From Blastomussa wellsi (lineage: Eukaryota; Cnidaria; Anthozoa; Scleractinia; Plerogyridae), in the NCBI GenBank assembly GCA_947652115.1, contig OX393564.1:2776621-2840620 (forward strand): a stretch of 64,000 nucleotides of DNA. The letters run 5' to 3'. Each line of letters opens with the position of its first letter. Within the stretch, counting starts at the first letter, position 1. The notes below the pieces were generated by a model. It did not search any database and was not told the origin of the DNA. It saw nothing but the letters and a program-made list of their open reading frames with translations. The translations under genes and the position numbers were made by a program. Below, piece after piece: positions 59,801-64,000 of this stretch.

Positions 59801-62470
59801 ATTACTCACGTGCTTGGTGACGTCACGTGCGGAGGTGATAAATTCATGAGCGCGTGAGGGGGAAACCTGGGGCTGAGTGGCGTGAGCGGCTCAGCGAATC
59901 CTGGGAAATCTTCAGCTTCATCCGTGGGAACGTTAGCCATCAAATTTTCAGGCTGTAAAATAAACACGGAATTCACTCTTGTTAGGAGTGCTCATAGACG
60001 TTTGCTTTCGGTTTTCACTCCTTTGGTTTGATAAGAAACTTAATATAATGCCGTATTTTGTTGTGTTGCTCAATTAGCGAATATCGAGGGGAATTGATAT
60101 AAAAGCGAGTGTCTTCTGTTTATGTTTGAATATAAATATTTTTGTAGTATCTCCTTTTAGGTGCACATAAATAGAATTTTACGTGTATCTGAGTATATCT
60201 GATACGGACCGTGGCCGAGTGTACTCAAAACTCTTTTCTAAAACAAAATCAAAAATCAGTTTAGTTACTGACCGGGTCTGGAGAATATTGTGCTAGTTGT
60301 TCTTGCTGCTGCTCGGGTTCCAACGTTTCTAAAATCAAAAAAATATTATCAGTTAGAGGTCACACTATTTTGTAACATTTTTTATCCAAAAAAATCGTAG
60401 CTGGCCTTATTTTGCGCGTACGTAATTACGAGAGTTAAGTGTTAAGTACGTCTAATAAGACGCTTACAAGTAGTAGTACAAGGAGATGAAATATAGTTGA
60501 ATTTCTCGTTGATTGTCATGTGCTATAACGAGCAATGCCACCAAAAAGTATGTAATTAATGCCACCAAAATGTATGTCTGTAGTTAAAGGATGCTTTCAC
60601 TTTAGAAATAATTTTTAGGGTTACTCTGTTATGCGCAAATTATAAGTAGTTTTTCGCCCCTGTTTTAAATCTGCGAAAATTTATTGCCCTAGTGAAGTAT
60701 ACTCAAGAAACTTCACCTTATTCTGTTACAGGTCGGATGGCGCAAGAAAAACGGAAAATGTTGTTCCCAAATGAAATTTATTTTTTGTCCACCTAATAAT
60801 TAAAATAACGAATTTAATTTTGAAGAAGCAACTGTCCTTTCATCGTGATTGTGCAATTTGTTACACACCTGCTTCCGTTTCCTCAATATTAAAATTTTTA
60901 TTTCCAACAGTTTATTCCTTCTTTATGGTTAGTATAGTGTCTTTTTCATCAAAATTCCATTCGTAGCAAATTTTCTCAAGGGGTGAAATATGTTGCTTTG
61001 GCCTCAGCGAAATCTCAAGTTACAGTAAAGTACTCACGAAAAATATAATTTCCAAACGCACAATATTTGGAACTCTACACATGAGTACAATGCTTCGAAT
61101 CAGTCAAATAGCCCAATTTCGATATTTTAAAATTCAGCCTAAAACAATAGATGTCACTGCGAGGTTCTGGGGAATAAACCTCACAAACTTTATAGTTTAT
61201 TCTCGCTTTTAGCCTCGCGCTGAAGTATATTGTTTTAAGCCGAATTTTGACATGTCGAAATTGGTCTATTTTGAGACCCCAATGTCGACAGGTCAATGTG
61301 TGGCTGGTGGTAAAATAATTTGCGACAAAGCTTGTCAGTTAATTTTTATCCTATTGACCAAAATCCAAATTGTCTTTTTGACATCAGTGCAATGTTACAG
61401 GCAGTTAATAAGAATAACAAAATTCATCAACTTGAGTTTGTTGTTTTGATGAAAGACCAATTTCTCAGAACTTACGTATTAAGAAATAAGACGTGATAAT
61501 TGGTTAAGAGAATTTATCTTTCAAGCTTAAGCATTTATTTGTATCTCGTTCTGATATGTCTACAAGCCACCTGCTTTAACCAAAGCCTTTGTTATTTAAC
61601 AAAGAAGGATTTTTAATGTTTGCAATTATTCTGATCTGTTCTGTCTCGTTGACCATGTACGCGTCTGTTATTGACACTCTCGTTTCTATACTGAAATAAT
61701 TCCTTCGCACAAAGATATTCCGCGCGCACCGTGATATACATATAACCTACTTCCCTGTTCAAGTCAATATCCCTGTTATCTGGTCTTTCAGGTGTACAGA
61801 TAAAAAGCCATATTGCATGGGGAACAAAAACTTCTGTGTCTTTTAAATATGTTGTAGTTTGCGTTAATTTAAATGATCATTTGCTAACATATGAAAGTTC
61901 CAAAGAAGGTCTTCAGTTGATTACCTTCCGTGCAAGCTGTACAAAACTTCGCTTTGCTGGTTTCAAAAGCTTGCGTTGTCCCGGCATGGATATTTCTGGT
62001 TAAAAATCGTTGTTTGGTGCATGAAATCAAACCGTGAATTTTGTGCAACGATCATAGTTTTTGTGGAATGGATAGCTCGGGAATTCTATAGACATTTTGT
62101 ACTGACACTACCTTGAAAATCAAATAGAACTCGAGTAGTTTGGCGTCGAATTAAGTTAGTTACGATACTTCGGAAACAAATTTCTGCGACATCTTACCTG
62201 TACCCTCGATTTTCAATGGACCATCGAATTCCCTAAGTGAAAAGAAAACCGAAAATAACATTATAGAAGGGAATTTGCAAGAGTTTCGACAAGTTAGAGA
62301 GTTATGGCAAGCCTTAATGCCAGGCGCGGGCGATAGAGATTGTCAAATACTTACACAGGGAAATTACAAGGACTTGGAATGAAATCGGATAAAATGTACT
62401 GGTCTGGATAGTTCCAGGGAAATGTCTTCATTTCTGCGTCAATTTTCTCTGCAAAGTATGTGTCACCCAT
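53852..62470 (-). CDS. p53/p63/p73-family transcription factor
   Basis: Sixteen coding exons, in order: 62470-62355, 62232-62198, 60328-60273, 59952-59810, 59597-59549, 59405-59376, 58790-58721, 58617-58510, 57900-57796, 56930-56819, 56428-56301, 55495-55395, 54928-54849, 54539-54482, 54259-54222, 54041-53852 (TGA). All have GT/AG borders and matching phases, giving 472 residues. The DNA-binding domain runs from GDYNFRMIL through YSVSQKKLYIKSKTPCPV, RAMPVFRQPEHAKDVVRCC, CNNSCGGLNRRPIQIIFTLE and VNVRVCACPGRD. Zinc ligands equivalent to human C176, H179, C238 and C242 and DNA contacts R248, R273, C277, R280 are present. A tetramerisation segment follows (STVYNLK, ICGFNNYLMMKRIAIALEL) and then a Gln/Pro-rich tail. 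Borders match human TP53 exon borders 4/5, 5/6, 6/7, 7/8 and 9/10. The ATG at 62470 is the first in frame with acidic N-terminal residues. No SAM domain is encoded. Oddities: Cys at the human R175 position and one residue fewer after C242. Expected role: stress and apoptosis control, inferred from family. Confidence 0.92.
55081..55220. mobile_element. Palindromic MITE in a p53 intron, copy 2
   Basis: ATATATCAAACACTCGAGAG pairs with CTCTCGTGTTTGATATAT, with GTATTTCATCACATTT opposite AAATGCGACGAAACA. Same family as 42882-43025. It lies in the intron between the exons ending at 55395 and starting at 54928. Confidence 0.75.
55560..55861 (+). repeat. GC-rich repeat with (AAAT)n tail in a p53 intron
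   Basis: A GC-rich block unlike its surroundings ends in ATAAATAAATAAATAAAT at 55843-55861, as expected of a SINE or processed retrocopy inserted in plus orientation. ORFs cover both strands but no protein is recognised. The p53 exon 55395-55495 lies just left of it, so the block is intronic. Confidence 0.45.
57145..57555. mobile_element. MITE with over 30-bp perfect inverted ends in a p53 intron
   Basis: The left end CCAATAGGCCTTTTGCAACA then GTTGGTCACGTGA is perfectly complementary to the right end (TCACGTGACCAAC then TGTTGCAAAAGGCCTATTGG). About 411 bp, no ORF. It lies in the intron between exons 57900-57796 and 56930-56819. Confidence 0.85.
58056..58421. mobile_element. MITE in a p53 intron
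   Basis: AGGGACTTTTAGCAACGACG and the following GACGGCGACGGCAA pair imperfectly with TTGCCGTTGCCGTC and CTTGTTGCTAAAACTCT at the right. It lies between exons 58617-58510 and 57900-57796. Confidence 0.7.
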
Positions 62471-64000
62471 GTTTGCGTTTGCGAGCTTCAATGTCTCTGT
62501 GCACTGGCATGGATTTTTGCAGTGGTCCCAGTTTTCAATCAATCACCGAGAACTTCCGGGTCGCTTTCATCAATAGCGCGATTGGGTTGTTATGGTTTCC
62601 GGTCGCTGAAATGCCTGCGCAAAAGAGGTTTAATTGAAAAGCTTTTTGTGTTGCATTGTAATTTTCCGCTGACATATGCCATTCAAAAAGCGAACACGAA
62701 AATCACAAAAAATTGCTGGCGGCGAAAATTGTTTTTAAAGTCTGTGTTTATTCCTTTTGTCGTCTCCGATGATGATTTTAATCAGTTCAAAAGGGTACAG
62801 CGCATATGAGTCTTCTCTTCAATAAGCAATATTTTTAATGGCTTTTTAATTGAGTAAAATAAATAACGTGCTTTAAGGAACCCTTAGCCATTTTGTTCTT
62901 CCGAAAACGGTTCCACTTCGCGAATAAAATGCATTTTTGAGCTTATTTCCGTGAACAATGGAAAGTTACAATGCCGTTTTCAAAACAAGAAGACATGTTT
63001 GCTTTAAATGGGTCAAAAAGGAGCTGGCACTTTATTAGATTTATCAAGAAACAAACGACACTTGATGCAATCTTTTCAAATTTTCTTTGTTGAATAGATG
63101 ACGCACACAATTGCCCAGAAACTCATTGACAACGCAAGTAGTTTATTTGAGTTATTGTGTTGGGCGACAAAGGTTTCATCTATGCAAATGATAGCATAGT
63201 TTTAATTGAGCAACTTTTTGAATTCAAGTTGCTGCTATGAAACCATACTCCGCTGAATGTAAATCTTAAAGTTGGTAACAAGGAAAAACATATAACGACG
63301 TTATATCAAACAAAAGATTAAGTTCGCCTCTTTTCAGCTGTAGTTAACATACTTTTTTGTTTATCTTTCAAACAGGAACTTAAATTCAGCGAACAGTGTC
63401 AAATTGATATCTTCAGTTGTGGTCGATAAAAATCTGAAATTATAAACACAGCGCATTTTTCAATTTGAAGCATTGTAACAGCTGAACCGCAAAAGTGGAG
63501 GTCCAGTGTACTTTTCTTTTGAAGTCTTGCCTCCAAAGGAATTCGTGATCAAATAAGTGTTGTTTGAATTAAAATTCAACACTCAGCAATCTTATTAGAA
63601 TGCGGAGACATCACGCCATTCAAAGTTTGAAAAACATAAATCAAAAGACAAAAAAAACTGGGGAGACAAAAGAACATTTTGCCTACAGCTGTGCACATGA
63701 GTCCCAGCCAGTAAAATTGGAAAAATATGTGCCATGTATCTGCTGCAGTAATGCTGCAACAGAACGCCATTCACAGTGTCCATTTTAGTCCATTTTGTAA
63801 TATTGGCATCGCACCTCCGATGTTTGTTTGACCCGGGAGCCAATGCATTAAAGTCACTAAATACTGCTTCGCTACTGTGCAAAAGGCTAATTTTTTTCAC
63901 CATTTACTGATGTTCCTTGCATTGTATTTTCTATATCCAAAGGTTTCAACAATAAGCCATTCAGTTTATACCCGGCTCACGAAGAACGTTAAGCACGTCT
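62471..64000. other. Right-hand end: p53 leader region and unassigned sequence
   Basis: 62471 to about 62614 is probably p53 5' untranslated sequence; a pyrimidine-rich CTCTTTTGCGCAG on the minus strand at about 62613-62625 could be a splice acceptor or simply promoter-proximal sequence. Beyond that no gene was recognised. Overlapping ORFs at 63576-63903 are unassigned. Confidence 0.45.

Noticed and set aside
1..64000. CRISPR arrays, operons, bacterial ribosome binding sites or plasmid features
   Set aside because: No regularly spaced identical repeats with unique spacers were seen, and spliced genes, SINEs and MITEs show this is animal nuclear DNA.

Overview
The window looks like nuclear DNA from a cnidarian, most likely a stony coral or other anthozoan. 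It is AT-rich, genes have spliceosomal introns with GT/AG borders, and gene-free stretches are large. Many short palindromic non-autonomous DNA transposons (MITEs) and tRNA-derived SINE-like repeats are present. The gene set (CAMTA, FoxQ2, a p53-family protein, an AID/APOBEC-like deaminase, a LicD/FKRP-like transferase) fits an early-branching animal. Organism assignment is inference; no species-level marker was recognised.

Layout, left to right. (1) 2331-11696, plus strand: the 3' eleven exons of a CAMTA transcription factor (CG-1, TIG, ankyrin, four IQ motifs); its 5' end lies beyond the left edge. (2) 11.7-22.7 kb: gene-poor DNA with a few MITEs. (3) 22710-23750, plus: an intronless forkhead gene of the FoxQ2 type. 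(4) 23.8-38.0 kb: gene-poor, AT-rich, with several MITEs including two TTAA-flanked elements that share one TTAA, a SINE, a 42-bp minisatellite and a decayed zinc-finger-like fragment. (5) 38-46.5 kb: two paralogous eight-pass membrane proteins on the minus strand, with a single-exon AID/APOBEC-like cytidine deaminase on the plus strand between them. (6) 49115-50689, minus: an intronless type II membrane protein with a LicD/FKRP-type nucleotidyltransferase domain. (7) 53852-62470, minus: a complete 16-coding-exon p53-family gene whose spliced frame stays open and gives 472 residues. (8) 62.5-64 kb: nothing recognised.

The genes do not form an operon-like unit. CAMTA (calcium/calmodulin response), FoxQ2 (axial patterning in other animals) and p53 (damage response/apoptosis) are independent regulators. 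The most interesting locus is at 43 kb: a divergent AID/APOBEC-like deaminase keeping the HAE and SPC...C zinc site but with a long acidic loop between the two cysteines. The duplicated membrane protein around it also shows an internal 4+4 transmembrane duplication and belongs to no family I could name.

Exon borders were set by eye from splice consensus, reading-frame continuity and protein similarity. Untranslated exons, alternative splicing and promoters were mostly not resolvable.
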